Part shown: piece after piece, positions 42,471-53,493 of the stretch
Numbering within the stretch: the first letter of the stretch is position 1
Layout: the number at the start of each line of letters is the position of its first letter
Assembly: GCF_030406665.1 (NCBI RefSeq)
Contig: NZ_CP129121.1
Coordinates: forward strand, 3,472,001-3,536,000
Direction: 5' to 3'
Source: Halomonas halophila
GTDB lineage: Bacteria; Pseudomonadota; Gammaproteobacteria; Pseudomonadales; Halomonadaceae
Length of the DNA stretch: 64,000 nucleotides
Translations under genes and position numbers: made by a program
Notes under the pieces: generated by a model
Told to the model about the DNA's origin: nothing
The model's input: the letters and a program-made list of their open reading frames with translations, nothing else
Databases searched by the model: none

Positions 42471-43360
42471 TCAGAACAGCGTGGCCTGACGCTCGCCGGG
42501 GAAGTCGCCCAGCGGCGGCAGTTCGGCCCGCGCCGCCACCGAGGCATAGAGCCGGCGCGCCAGCTGAGGCGCGCGGCGATTGTCGGCGGTATGCACAAAC
42601 AGGAAAGGGGTTTTCCCCTGTTTTATCCACAACGAAAGACGTTCGATCCAGGGCGCGAAATAGTCGATATTGATCGCTTCGTCAACATGGCCAATGAAGC
42701 GCACCACGGGCGCCTCCCCTGTGGAAATCACATGTAGCGGGCGCTTCGGCTTCTCGTGCTGGGCCTGCTGCATGCCCGGGTGATGACCGGCGGCGGTGGA
42801 GAACAGCGGCCGCACGTCGAGCATCACGCGGTTGGCGCCGTGACTTATCAACAACCTGTTGAGCGCCGCCTCGGCCGTCCCCTTGTGGAAAAACTCACGG
42901 TGGCGCACCTCGACCGCACAGGGCAGCCCGCTCGGCCAGCGTTCCAGCAGCGCCTCGAGACGCGGCAGCTCCTCGGCGCCGAAGTCTCGCGGCAGCTGAA
43001 CCATCATCGGCCCCAGGCGATCGTGCAGCGGTGCGAGGGCCGCGAGGAAGTCGTCGAAGCCCGCCTCGACGTCGACCAGACGCCGCTCGTGGGTCAGCGA
43101 CTGCGGGAGCTTGAAGCAGAAGCGGAAGCCGGGCGGCGCCTGGCGCGCCCAGGACGCCACCGTCTCGCCGCGGGGCGCGCCGCTGTAGAAGGTGGTGTTG
43201 CCCTCCACCGCCGAGAACACCCGGGCATAGTCGGCCAGCAGGTCGTCATTCCCGCCGTGGGGCGGGTAGAGGCCGCCACGCCAGTCCGGGTTGGCCCACA
43301 TCGGCAGGCCGAGATGCAGACGCGGCGGCTCACCGGCGGCCGGAGAGGCAGCCCCGTTCC

Positions 43361-43364
<4 letters not shown>
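42471..43364 (-). CDS. DUF72 family protein (YecE-like)
   Basis: A 297-residue TIM-barrel-like protein of unknown activity. DUF72 features: LHLGLPMWANPDWRGGLYP, VFSAVEGNTTFYSGAP, GFRFCFKLPQSLTHERRL, GPMMVQLPRDFG, AVEVRHREFF and the late FLFVHTADNRRAP. The ATG overlaps the glmS stop by ATGA, so it is coupled to glmS. Stretches of the gene use AT-rich codons uncommon here (ATA, AGT, AAA) exactly where DnaA-box-like sequences occur. Confidence 0.88.
42623..42892. promoter_or_regulatory. Cluster of DnaA-box-like 9-mers inside the DUF72 gene
   Basis: TTATCCACA (42623-42631, plus) is a perfect DnaA box. TTATCAACA (42845-42853, plus) and TTTTCCACA (42884-42892, minus) have one mismatch; ATTTCCACA near 42719-42727 (minus) has two. 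Function is unproven; the boxes coincide with in-frame coding sequence. Confidence 0.4.
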
Positions 43365-45193
<1,829 letters not shown>

Positions 45194-45203
45194 GGTTCGC
45201 TCC

Positions 45204-46571
45204 TTAGAGGTCGTCTTTCTTGACCGGCCGCTGCCAGTCTTCCTTGCTGATCAGGCGTCCGCGGCTCACCGCCAGGCTGTCGTCCGCCACGTCGCGGCTC
45301 AGGGTCGAGCCGGCGCCCACGGTGGCGCCACGGCCGACGCGCATCGGCGCCACCAGGGCGGTGTTGGAGCCGATGAAGGCCCCGTCGTCGATCTCGGTAC
45401 GGTGCTTGTTGGCGCCGTCGTAGTTGCAGGTGATGGTGCCCGCGCCGACGTTGACGTCGCGCCCCAGCCGGGCGTCGCCCACATAGCTCAGGTGATTGAT
45501 CTTGCTGCCTTCGCCCACCTCGGCGTTCTTGGTCTCGACGAAGTTGCCGACCTTGGCGCCCACCGCCAGGCGCGAGCCGGGACGCAGCCGGGCGAAGGGC
45601 CCGATGCGGTTGTGACCGGCCACCACGGCGCCCTCGAGCACGCTGTGGGCTTCGATTACCGTTTCGGCCCCCACGTGGCTGTCGCGGATCACGCAGTAGG
45701 GGCCGATGCGCACGCCCTCGCCCAGCTCGACGTCGCCCTCGAACACGCAGCCCACGTCGATCTCGACATCGTGACCGCAGGTCAGGGTGCCGCGCACGTC
45801 GAGGCGCGCGGGATCGGCCAGGGCCACGCCGGCAGTCATCAGCGACTCGGCAATATCGCGCTGGTGGGCGCGCTCGAGCTGAGCCATCTGCAGACGGTTG
45901 TTGACGCCCTCGACCTCCAGCGCCCGGGCCGGCTGGGCGGTGGCGATCTTCACGCCCTCGGCGGCGGCCATGGCGATGACGTCGGTCAGATAGTATTCGC
46001 TCTGGGCGTTGTCGGCGGACAGCTGCGGCAGCCAGCGGCGCAGCTGGGCGGCGGTCATGGCCATGATACCGGTGTTGCACTCGCGCACCGTGCGCTCGGC
46101 CTCAGAGGCATCCTTGTGCTCGACGATGGCCACCGCCTCGCCGGCCTCGTCGCGCAGGATGCGACCGTAGCCGGTGGGATCGTCGAGGGTCACGGTGAGC
46201 AGGCCCATGTGCTGCTCGTCGACCCGCGCCAGCAGGTCGCGCAGGGTCTCGCGGCGAGTCAGCGGCACGTCGCCATAGAGCACCAGCACCTTGCCGTCAC
46301 CGAGGTGATCGAGCGTTTGGGCCACGGCGTGGCCGGTGCCCTTCTGCTCGGTCTGACGGGCAAAGCGCACCGGGCAGTCGGACAGCGCCTCGCGTACGCG
46401 GTCGGCGCCATGGCCCACCACCACGTGGGTGCGATCGGCCTCGAGGCCGGCGGCGGTGTCGATCACATGACGCACCAGGGGGCGGCCGGCCAGGCGATGC
46501 AGCACCTTGGGCAGGGTCGAACGCATCCGGGTACCCTGCCCGGCCGCCAGTATCACCACGTCGAGGCTCAT
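45204..46571 (-). CDS. glmU: Bifunctional UDP-N-acetylglucosamine pyrophosphorylase / glucosamine-1-phosphate N-acetyltransferase
   Basis: Performs the last two steps to UDP-GlcNAc. At 455 residues it is standard. The uridylyltransferase domain starts VVILAAGQGTRMRSTLPKVLH with QKGTGHAV and LYGDVPL; the left-handed beta-helix acetyltransferase (residues ~250-455) has GEGSKINHLSYVGDA and GAGTITCNYDGANKH. AAGGAGT precedes the ATG. It is followed directly by glmS, so the hexosamine pathway genes are grouped. Confidence 0.98.
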   Translation of the reverse strand: MSLDVVILAAGQGTRMRSTLPKVLHRLAGRPLVRHVIDTAAGLEADRTHVVVGHGADRVREALSDCPVRFARQTEQKGTGHAVAQTLDHLGDGKVLVLYGDVPLTRRETLRDLLARVDEQHMGLLTVTLDDPTGYGRILRDEAGEAVAIVEHKDASEAERTVRECNTGIMAMTAAQLRRWLPQLSADNAQSEYYLTDVIAMAAAEGVKIATAQPARALEVEGVNNRLQMAQLERAHQRDIAESLMTAGVALADPARLDVRGTLTCGHDVEIDVGCVFEGDVELGEGVRIGPYCVIRDSHVGAETVIEAHSVLEGAVVAGHNRIGPFARLRPGSRLAVGAKVGNFVETKNAEVGEGSKINHLSYVGDARLGRDVNVGAGTITCNYDGANKHRTEIDDGAFIGSNTALVAPMRVGRGATVGAGSTLSRDVADDSLAVSRGRLISKEDWQRPVKKDDL

Positions 46572-46616
46572 CGGGACTCCTTGTCGATCAATCGTTGAAT
46601 CGGGCCATTCTAGTGC

Positions 46617-47723
46617 CTAGGGGGCCTCGCCTGCCATGCCGGCGGTGGTCTCGCCGACCACCCTGACGCCCATCTCCGCGAGCCTGTCGCGACCGAAGCG
46701 CTCGGCGAAGGCCGGGCTCGCCACGCTCAGCCAGTCGTCATCGGCGGCGTTGCGCACCAGCATCAGCACCGCCAGGTCATGGTCGACGGCCACCGCCATG
46801 CCTTCCTGCTCGCCGAGCACCGACATGGCGGTGGCCCAGGCGTCGGCGCGGGCATTCGAGTCATCCACCACGGTCACCGAGGCCATGCGATGGCGGATCG
46901 GCCGACCGGTACGCGGGTCGATGGTGTGCGAATAGCGCCGGCCGTCTTCCTCGAAGTAGTTGCGATAGTCGCCGGAGGTGGCCACCGAGGTATCCTCCAG
47001 CGGCAGTACATACTTGGCCTGGGGCCGGCCGTCGCGGGGCAGCTCCACGCCGATGCGCCAGGGCTCGGCCTCGGCGTCGCGATGGCCGGCCACCTCGAGT
47101 TCGCCACCGATGTTGACCAGGTAGTTGTCGAGGCCCTGGTCGGCCAGGTAGGCCGCCACCCGATCCGTGGCATAGCCCTTGGCCACGCCGGAAAGGTCGA
47201 CGAACACGTCCTTCAGGCGCCGCGCACGGCGCTGCTCCGCATCGATCTCCAGGGTCTCCATGCCGATCTCAGCGAGGCGCTGCTCGATCAGGGCATCGTC
47301 CGGCACCTCGCGCGGCCGCGCCTCGGGGCCGAAGCTCCACAGGTTGACCAGGCCGCCCACGGTGACGTCGAAGGCGCCGTTGCTGGCCTCCCCCACCCGA
47401 TGGGCGATCGACAGCACCTCGATCAGCGGCGCGGAGAGCGTCTGCCATTCGCCCAGCGGCGCGTGGTCGAAGGCCACCAGTTCGGCGTCGTCACGGTAGG
47501 TGGACATCGAGGCATCGACGGCCTCGAGCTCGTCGAGGATGCCTGACTCCAGCGCATCGCGGCGTTCGGCGGTGATCGGATCCGCCAGCGTCACCTGATA
47601 GAAGGTGCCGAATATATCGCCCTCGAGCGTGACCGGCGTCTCGAGCGTGCGCTCGGAACAGCCGGCCAGCAGGGCGGCCAGCACAAGCGTCAGGAAGGCG
47701 AAGAGAAAACGTGGGAGTGGCAT
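46617..47723 (-). CDS. apbE: FAD:protein FMN transferase (lipoprotein)
   Basis: A 368-residue periplasmic lipoprotein that links FMN covalently to threonine residues of flavoproteins such as NqrB/C and RnfD/G. The signal peptide ends in the lipobox LLAG-Cys22. ApbE motifs are GTFYQVTL, DASMSTYRDDAEL, FDVTVGGLVNLWSFGP, VDLSGVAKGYATDRVA, NIGGELEV and the magnesium-binding SHTIDPRTGRPI with DAWATAMSVLG. GGAGGA is the ribosome-binding site. Sodium-pumping NADH dehydrogenase is the likely target in a halophile, but no nqr gene is in the window. Confidence 0.95.
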   Translation of the reverse strand: MPLPRFLFAFLTLVLAALLAGCSERTLETPVTLEGDIFGTFYQVTLADPITAERRDALESGILDELEAVDASMSTYRDDAELVAFDHAPLGEWQTLSAPLIEVLSIAHRVGEASNGAFDVTVGGLVNLWSFGPEARPREVPDDALIEQRLAEIGMETLEIDAEQRRARRLKDVFVDLSGVAKGYATDRVAAYLADQGLDNYLVNIGGELEVAGHRDAEAEPWRIGVELPRDGRPQAKYVLPLEDTSVATSGDYRNYFEEDGRRYSHTIDPRTGRPIRHRMASVTVVDDSNARADAWATAMSVLGEQEGMAVAVDHDLAVLMLVRNAADDDWLSVASPAFAERFGRDRLAEMGVRVVGETTAGMAGEAP

Positions 47724-47753
47724 GAGTCCTCCAACAGGTAAATAAGTGCTTCT

Positions 47754-48551
47754 TCAACCGAACAGCCAGATCAGGGCCACACCCAATATCAGCCGATAGA
47801 CCACGAAGGGCTGCATGCCGATGCGGCGGATGAAGACCAGGAAGAAATGAATGCACAGGTAGGCGCTGATGCCGGACAGCACCGTGCCCGCCGCCAGGTC
47901 GCCCCAGGCCACCGGGACCTCGTCCTGGGCCAGGCCCAGGGCCTCCAGGCCGCCGGCCAGCACGATCACCGGGATCGACAGCAGGAAGGAGAAGCGAGCC
48001 GCCGCCTCGCGGGACAGGCCGAGCATCAGCGCCGCGGTCATGGTGATGCCCGAGCGCGAGGTGCCGGGAATCAGCGCCAGGGCCTGAGCCAGACCGATCC
48101 ACAGGGCATCGCGGACGCTCATCCGGTACTCGCTGCGCGTGCCGCGATGGCGCCAGTCGGCGATCCCCAGTACCACGCCGAACACGATCAACCCGCCGGC
48201 CAGCACCAACGGCGAGCGCATCACCTCCGAGATGACATCCTCGAACGCCAGGCCCACCACCGCCACCGGGATGGTCGCCAGGATCACCCACCAGGCCAGG
48301 CGGGCGTCGTCGTCGGTGCCGCGGCCAGCGACGCTGCGCCCCCAGCTGGCCGTCATGGTCACCAGCTCGTGGCGGAAGTAGAGCACCACCGCCGCCAGGC
48401 TGCCCAGGTGCAGGGCCACGTCGAAGGCCAGGCCCTGGTCGGGCCAGTCGGAGAAGACCGGTACCAGGATCAGGTGCGCGGAGCTGGAGACGGGCAGGAA
48501 CTCGCTCAATCCTTGAACGAGGGAGAGCACGACGATCTGTAGCCATTCCAT
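47754..48551 (-). CDS. uppP: Undecaprenyl-diphosphate phosphatase (BacA/UppP)
   Basis: An integral membrane phosphatase that recycles the undecaprenyl carrier for cell-wall synthesis. The 265 residues have both active-site motifs, EFLPVSSSAHL near residue 17 and LIPGTSRSGIT near residue 160, and about eight membrane helices. The start MEWLQIVVLSLVQG at 48551 is the conserved N-terminus; an ATG 21 bases upstream is less likely. It lies 30 bases upstream of apbE on the same strand. Confidence 0.95.
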   Translation of the reverse strand: MEWLQIVVLSLVQGLSEFLPVSSSAHLILVPVFSDWPDQGLAFDVALHLGSLAAVVLYFRHELVTMTASWGRSVAGRGTDDDARLAWWVILATIPVAVVGLAFEDVISEVMRSPLVLAGGLIVFGVVLGIADWRHRGTRSEYRMSVRDALWIGLAQALALIPGTSRSGITMTAALMLGLSREAAARFSFLLSIPVIVLAGGLEALGLAQDEVPVAWGDLAAGTVLSGISAYLCIHFFLVFIRRIGMQPFVVYRLILGVALIWLFG

Positions 48552-48647
48552 GGGCGGGGTCTCTATCAGCAAAAACGGTAAGTAGCTTGGTAAATCAAGG
48601 CCTAAGGACCCTGGCGACGCGTCGACGTTCCCCGGCTTGGGCGTTTT

Positions 48648-50018
48648 TTATCCGACCGGCAATACCATGGTGGCGATGCCAAAGTAGATCAGCACCCCGG
48701 AGGCGTCGATCAGGGTCGTCACCAGCGGCGCCGAGGCGGTCGCCGGGTCCCAGCCCAAGCGATCGAGCACGAACGGCAGGCACATGCCGAGCAGGCTGCC
48801 GAACAACACGATGGCGATCATGCTGACCGCCACCACCATGGCCACCGCCTCGCCGCCGCGAAACACGCCGATAGGCGCCACGGCGAGCGCCATGGTCAGC
48901 CCCAGCGAACCGGCCACCAGCAGCTCGCGACCGAACAGCTTGCCCCAGTCGCGCACCCCGACGTCGCCGGTCGCCAGGCCGCGCACCGTCAGGGTCGCGG
49001 CCTGGGCGCCGGCGTTACCGCCGCTGCCGATCAGCAGCGGCAGGAAGAACACCAGCGCCACCTGGGCCGAGATGGTCGCCTCGTAGTGGGCGATACCCGC
49101 GCCGGACAGCAGGTTGCCGAATACCAGCAGCACCAGCCAGGTCACCCGCTTGCGATACAGGCTCCACAGCGGTACCCGGCTGACGCCATCCTCCAGGGCG
49201 CCGATCGACATCCCCTTGTGGAAGTCCTCGGTGGCCTCGGATTCCACCACGTCCAGGGCGTCGTCGTGGGTGACGATGCCGACCAGGCGACGCATCTCGT
49301 CGACCACCGGCAGGGCCAGCAGATCGTAGCGAGCCACGATCCGCGCCACTTCTTCCTGGGGCGTGTCCACCGAGGTGTGGATGACGTCGTGGATCATCAT
49401 GTCGTCGACCCGGGCGCCGGGGCGCGCCACCATCAGCTGACGCAGCGACATGGTACCGGCCAGGCGCCCCTCGGGGTCGATCACGTAGAGCTGGTAGACC
49501 GTCTCGGCGTCCGGGGCGGTCTGGCGCACGCGCATCATCGCCCGGGAAACGGTCATGCCGGCGGGAATGGCCACGTAGTCGGAGGTCATCAGGGCGCCGG
49601 CGGTGCCTTCCTCATAGCTCGCCAGGCGCTTGAGTTCCTCGCGCTCCTGGTGGGCCATACGCCGCAGCAGCGCCTCGCGGCGATCGTCGTCGAGCGCCTT
49701 GAACAGGTCGGCGCGCTCGTCGCCGCCCATCTCCTCGAGCACCGCCTGGAGGCGGTCGTCGCCCATGCCCGCGGCGATCGCCAGCTGCTCCTCGCCGTGC
49801 AGATGGCCCATGACGCTGGCACGCCGTTCCAACGGCAGGCAGTCCAGCAGCGCGCGCGCGCGCAGTTCATGCTCGCTCTCGAGCAGGTCCTGGAGAATTT
49901 CGGCGATGTCCGCGGAGCGAAGCTCCGGCAGCAGGGTGCCCAGGCGCTCACGGTCGTCGACCTCCAGGGCGGCGAGCAGGCCTTCCTTGTGGCGATTCAG
50001 GGCATCGCTGAGTGGCAT
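48648..50018 (-). CDS. mgtE: Magnesium transporter MgtE
   Basis: A magnesium channel of 456 residues. The N-terminal helical domain (~1-130) with the sensor repeats precedes a pair of CBS domains (~135-260; VYQLYVIDPEGRLAGTMSLRQLM, DLLALPVVDEMRRLVGIVTHDD) and a five-helix membrane domain with PLLIGSGGNAGAQAATLTVRGLATGD, the conserved pore segment. The start MPLSDALNRH is set by GGGAGGAT seven bases upstream; the frame is open much further but lacks domain character. It is divergent from the marR-type gene. Confidence 0.96.
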   Translation of the reverse strand: MPLSDALNRHKEGLLAALEVDDRERLGTLLPELRSADIAEILQDLLESEHELRARALLDCLPLERRASVMGHLHGEEQLAIAAGMGDDRLQAVLEEMGGDERADLFKALDDDRREALLRRMAHQEREELKRLASYEEGTAGALMTSDYVAIPAGMTVSRAMMRVRQTAPDAETVYQLYVIDPEGRLAGTMSLRQLMVARPGARVDDMMIHDVIHTSVDTPQEEVARIVARYDLLALPVVDEMRRLVGIVTHDDALDVVESEATEDFHKGMSIGALEDGVSRVPLWSLYRKRVTWLVLLVFGNLLSGAGIAHYEATISAQVALVFFLPLLIGSGGNAGAQAATLTVRGLATGDVGVRDWGKLFGRELLVAGSLGLTMALAVAPIGVFRGGEAVAMVVAVSMIAIVLFGSLLGMCLPFVLDRLGWDPATASAPLVTTLIDASGVLIYFGIATMVLPVG

Positions 50019-50208
50019 GGTCTGATCCTCCCTGTGCCAGCGCGAACGAGAAGGGGCGTCATCATCGCACAGGGCGTGGAAGGCGTCAACTTCGGCGGCG
50101 CCCCTGAAGGCGCCGCCGGGAAGGGATGAGGTCGGGACACGGATCGCTGTATCCTTGACCGACGCAGGCACCGATCGGCCTGGCATCGATGCAGGGAGGA
50201 CGACAGGA

Positions 50209-50640
50209 ATGGAACGCAGGATTCTCGACACGCTGGCCGAACTCGGCTTCACCAGCCGCGCCCGCCTGAGTGAACTGGCGCGCCGCGAAGGCATCGAGCT
50301 GCCGCCATTCCTGTTGCGGGTGCTGTCCATCGTGGGCCGGTTCCCGGCGCACAACCAGCAGCAGCTGCTGCAGCGACGCGGACATGACAAGGGCCAGGTG
50401 GCACGCGCCTTCAAGCAGCTCGAGCAGCAGGCATTGATCCGCCGCAGCGGCAGCTCCACCCCGCGGCGCATCACCCAGGCGGCGCTGACCGAGGAAGGCC
50501 AGCGCCTCTTCTCGCGGCTGGAGGCGGCCCGTGGCGAACTGGCGAGCCAGGCGCTGTCGGGCTTCGCGCCCGAGGAAGTCACGCAGCTCAACGCCCTGCT
50601 GCAGCGCATGCTGGAGAACGTGGACCGCACCGCCGACTGA
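50209..50640 (+). CDS. MarR-family transcriptional regulator
   Basis: A 143-residue winged-helix protein: RVLSIVGRFPAHNQQQLLQRRGHDKGQVARAFKQLEQQALIRR holds the recognition helix (residues ~40-82), and the wing has STPRRITQAALTEEGQRLF. The ATG at 50209 has AGGGAGGA upstream; a TTG at 50155 is possible but poorer. It lies upstream of an efflux pump pair on the same strand, with a 33-bp palindrome overlapping the pump promoter in between. It probably represses the pump and loses DNA on binding a small ligand, as MarR/EmrR do. Confidence 0.9.
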   Translation: MERRILDTLAELGFTSRARLSELARREGIELPPFLLRVLSIVGRFPAHNQQQLLQRRGHDKGQVARAFKQLEQQALIRRSGSSTPRRITQAALTEEGQRLFSRLEAARGELASQALSGFAPEEVTQLNALLQRMLENVDRTAD

Positions 50641-50682
50641 GCGCGCCCGCCCCTGCACACGCGGGACTCTCGGATCCTGCCA

Positions 50683-50715
50683 CCGGCACAAATTGACATA
50701 GTCAACTTGTGCCGG
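50683..50715. promoter_or_regulatory. 33-bp palindromic operator over the efflux-pump promoter
   Basis: CCGGCACAA (50683-50691) and TTGTGCCGG (50707-50715) enclose TTGAC (50693-50697) and GTCAA (50701-50705) around ATA; only one mismatched position per arm. TTGACA (50693-50698) is a perfect -35 box, and TAGCGT (50716-50721) at 17 bases is a poor -10. Binding here would block RNA polymerase. Confidence 0.8.
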
Positions 50716-50777
50716 TAGCGTGTGCGCTCCTTCGCGGCCCCCTCACCGCGCCACTATCCCCACCGCCAGAGCGTTCG

Positions 50778-52325
50778 ATGTCCCTGCGACTTGTCCTCGG
50801 GCTGGTAGGCATGCTGCTGGCCTGTATCGGCGCGGATATCAACCAGGAAGCGACCTCGCTGGCCCTGGCGGATGTCCGCGGCGCCTTCGGATACAGTGTC
50901 GATCAAGGCAGCTGGTTTACCACCCTCTACAGTATCGGTGCCGCCATGGGCATGCTGGTCGCGCCGTGGCTGGCCATGACCTTCTCGGTACGCCGCTTCG
51001 CCGCCGTGGCCGCCGTCTCGCTGGGCCTGCTCGGGCTGGCCTGCGCCGCCACCGAGTCGCGCTCGCTGCTGCTGATGCTGCGCTGGTGTCAGGGGCTCAC
51101 CACGGGCTTTCTCATCCCGCTGCTGATGATGGTCGCCCTGCGCTTCCTGACCCCGGCGCTCAAGCTGTTCGGCCTCGCCGCCTACGGCCTGACGGCCACC
51201 TTCGCGCCCAACATCGCCATGCCCGTGGTCGCCTGGGCCCACCACGGTCCGGGCATCGGCTTCGTGTTCTGGGCGGTCCTGCCGCTGTGCCTGGTGGCGT
51301 CGGGGCTGATCCTCCATGGCCTGCCGCAGGATCCGCTGCGCCTGGCGCGCTGGCGGCAGTTCGACTGGCTCGGCTGGGGGCTGGGCTGGGCACTGTGTGC
51401 CAGCGTCGTGACCCTGTTCGCCCAGGGCGAGCGCCTGGACTGGCTTCACTCGCCGCGGATCCGCGGGCTGGCCATGGCCAGCCTGGTGCTGCTGCCCCTG
51501 TTCCTGTGGCACTGTGCGTTCGGGCCTGCGCCGCTGATCCGTCCGCAACTGCTCAGACGCGTCAATTTCGGCTTCGGCGTCTGCATGCTGGTCGGGGTGA
51601 TCGCCCTAAGCGCCTCCAGCGCCTCCCTGCCCGCCGAGTTTCTCGCCGAGGTCCAGGGCTATCGCCCGCTGCAGAGCCTGCCGGTGACGCTGGCCGTCGC
51701 GCTGCCGCCGCTGATGATCCTGCCGCTCGCGGCCTTGGTGTTGAATGTCGAGCGCATCGACTCGCGCTGGATCATGGCATCGGGGCTGCTGCTGATGGCA
51801 GCGGCCAGCTGGTCGAACAGCCACGTCACCCTGGCGTGGATGCGGGAGCAGTTCTACGTCGCCCAGGTGGTCTTCGCGATCGGACAGTCCATGGTCGTGG
51901 TCGGCCTGCTGATGACCGCCACTGCGGTCGTCGATCCCATGGAAGGCCCCTTCGCCTCGGCGACGATCAACACCTCCCGGGCGCTGGCCGGGCCGGTGGC
52001 CGGCGGCCTCATCGGGCACTACCTCGCGGTCGCCATCGATCGCCACGCCCATGCCCTGATGGAACGGCTGGGCACGATGCGCTTCTCGCTGATGCAGTCG
52101 GCGCCGCTGAGCGGCCACGGCCGCGAGGCGTTGAACTGGCCCATGGGAGGCCCAGGCGGCGAGGCCTTGCTGCAGCTTCATGAACGAATCGATGCGCAGG
52201 CGACGGTCCTGGCCTATGCCGATGCCTGGCGCCTGATGGCGCTGCTGGCCCTGCTGCTGGTGCCGCTCTGCCTGCTGCCCAAACGCACCCACGCACCGCG
52301 GTTCAACCGCCCCCGACCGATATGA
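50778..52325 (+). CDS. MFS multidrug exporter, DHA2/EmrB-like
   Basis: A 515-residue inner-membrane transporter with about 14 predicted helices, as in the DHA2 family. Visible features: GADINQEATSLALADVRGAFGYSVDQGSWFTTLYSIGAA in helices 1-2 (residues ~14-52) and, late in the protein, PFASATINTSRALAGPVAGGLIGH, the DHA2 motif C-like helix. The start MSLRLVLGL is preferred to a GTG at 50709 that lies within the operator. It is coupled to the next gene by ATGA, so pump and periplasmic adaptor are made together. Confidence 0.88.
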   Translation: MSLRLVLGLVGMLLACIGADINQEATSLALADVRGAFGYSVDQGSWFTTLYSIGAAMGMLVAPWLAMTFSVRRFAAVAAVSLGLLGLACAATESRSLLLMLRWCQGLTTGFLIPLLMMVALRFLTPALKLFGLAAYGLTATFAPNIAMPVVAWAHHGPGIGFVFWAVLPLCLVASGLILHGLPQDPLRLARWRQFDWLGWGLGWALCASVVTLFAQGERLDWLHSPRIRGLAMASLVLLPLFLWHCAFGPAPLIRPQLLRRVNFGFGVCMLVGVIALSASSASLPAEFLAEVQGYRPLQSLPVTLAVALPPLMILPLAALVLNVERIDSRWIMASGLLLMAAASWSNSHVTLAWMREQFYVAQVVFAIGQSMVVVGLLMTATAVVDPMEGPFASATINTSRALAGPVAGGLIGHYLAVAIDRHAHALMERLGTMRFSLMQSAPLSGHGREALNWPMGGPGGEALLQLHERIDAQATVLAYADAWRLMALLALLLVPLCLLPKRTHAPRFNRPRPI

Positions 52326-53389
52326 CCGATACCCAGACGCCCCAAGCCCCTTCCCGCTCCCTCGCCCCACGCCTCATCGGCGCCGCCGCGCTGCTGTGCG
52401 TGACCCTGGGGGGCGCCTTCCTGACCGCCCCCTGGTGGATGAGCGACGGCCGAGCCTGGACCAACAATGCCAAGCTGGATGCCGACTACACGGTCATCTC
52501 GCCGCGCGTCGCCGGCGATATCGTCGCCGTGCACGTCGAGGATCACGAGACAGTGTCGCGAGGCGACGCCCTGATCGACATCGACCCGCGCGACTATCGT
52601 GCCGCCGTCGATGCCGCCGAGGCCCGGGTGGCGTCGGCGCAGGCCAGGCTGGCGGAGATCGAGGCCGAACTGGCCAGGCAGCCGTCTCGAATTCGCCACG
52701 CCCAGGCCGTGGTGGACGAGGACATCGCCAACGTCGACTACGCCCGCCTCGACGCCGAGCGCTACCGCCGCCTGCGTCATGACGGCAATGCCTCGCAGCA
52801 GAACGCCCAGCAGGCCGCCGCCAACGCCTCGGCACTGGACGCCCGCCGCCAGGCGGACCAGGCCAGCCTGGACGACGTGCGTCATCAGACTCAGGTCCTG
52901 GAAGCGCGGCGGGCGAGTGCGCAGGCGACTCTGGCCCAGGCCCGGGCCGAGCGTGAGCAGGCCCGTCTCTCGCTGTCTCATACCCGGGTGGCGGCGCCTA
53001 GAGACGGCATCGTGGCCGAACAGGCCGGTCGCGTCGGCGCCTGGACCGAGGCCGGCGGGGCGCTGATGGCGATCGTGCCGACCGATGCGATCTACGTCAC
53101 CGCCAACTATCGGGAGGTCGAGATCACCGAGGTTCGCGTCGGCCAGCCGGTGACGATCTCGGTGGATGCCTATCCCGGGATGACGCTCGAGGGCCACGTC
53201 GACAGCCTCGCCCCGGCCACCGGCACCACCTTCTCGCCGATCTCCCACGACGATGCCTCGGGGAACTTCACCAAGATCGTCCAGCGCCTGCCGGTGCGCA
53301 TCGCCATCGAACCGGATCAGCCCGGGCTCGACCGGCTCAAGGTCGGCCTCTCGGTCGAGACGACCATCCATACCGACGCCGACGGCTGA
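52322..53389 (+). CDS. HlyD/EmrA-type periplasmic adaptor
   Basis: A membrane-fusion protein of 355 residues linking the MFS pump to an outer-membrane channel. One N-terminal membrane anchor (residues ~16-38) is followed by a biotinyl-lipoyl half (TVISPRVAGDIVAVHVEDHETVSRGDALIDID), a long alpha-hairpin rich in Ala, Glu, Gln and Arg (~95-205), the second half (SLSHTRVAAPRDGIVAEQAGRVGAW) and a beta-barrel domain. No TolC gene is adjacent. A bidirectional terminator follows at 53437. Confidence 0.92.
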   Translation: MTDTQTPQAPSRSLAPRLIGAAALLCVTLGGAFLTAPWWMSDGRAWTNNAKLDADYTVISPRVAGDIVAVHVEDHETVSRGDALIDIDPRDYRAAVDAAEARVASAQARLAEIEAELARQPSRIRHAQAVVDEDIANVDYARLDAERYRRLRHDGNASQQNAQQAAANASALDARRQADQASLDDVRHQTQVLEARRASAQATLAQARAEREQARLSLSHTRVAAPRDGIVAEQAGRVGAWTEAGGALMAIVPTDAIYVTANYREVEITEVRVGQPVTISVDAYPGMTLEGHVDSLAPATGTTFSPISHDDASGNFTKIVQRLPVRIAIEPDQPGLDRLKVGLSVETTIHTDADG

Positions 53390-53436
53390 GCCTCGAAGAG
53401 CCTTCCCGCGGCCATCGCCCCGCCTGCCGACCAAAA

Positions 53437-53469
53437 AAAGCGCCCCCCGACTCAGTCGGGGGGCGCTTT
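53437..53469. terminator. Bidirectional terminator between the efflux pair and the atp operon
   Basis: A 15-bp perfect stem (AAAGCGCCCCCCGAC against 53455-53469) with a three-base loop, preceded by seven A and ending in TTT. On the minus strand it is 25 bases after the atpC stop and has a T-run, an excellent terminator for the atp operon. Confidence 0.9.
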
Positions 53470-53493
53470 CATCGCACGGGGCGTGGCGCGACC

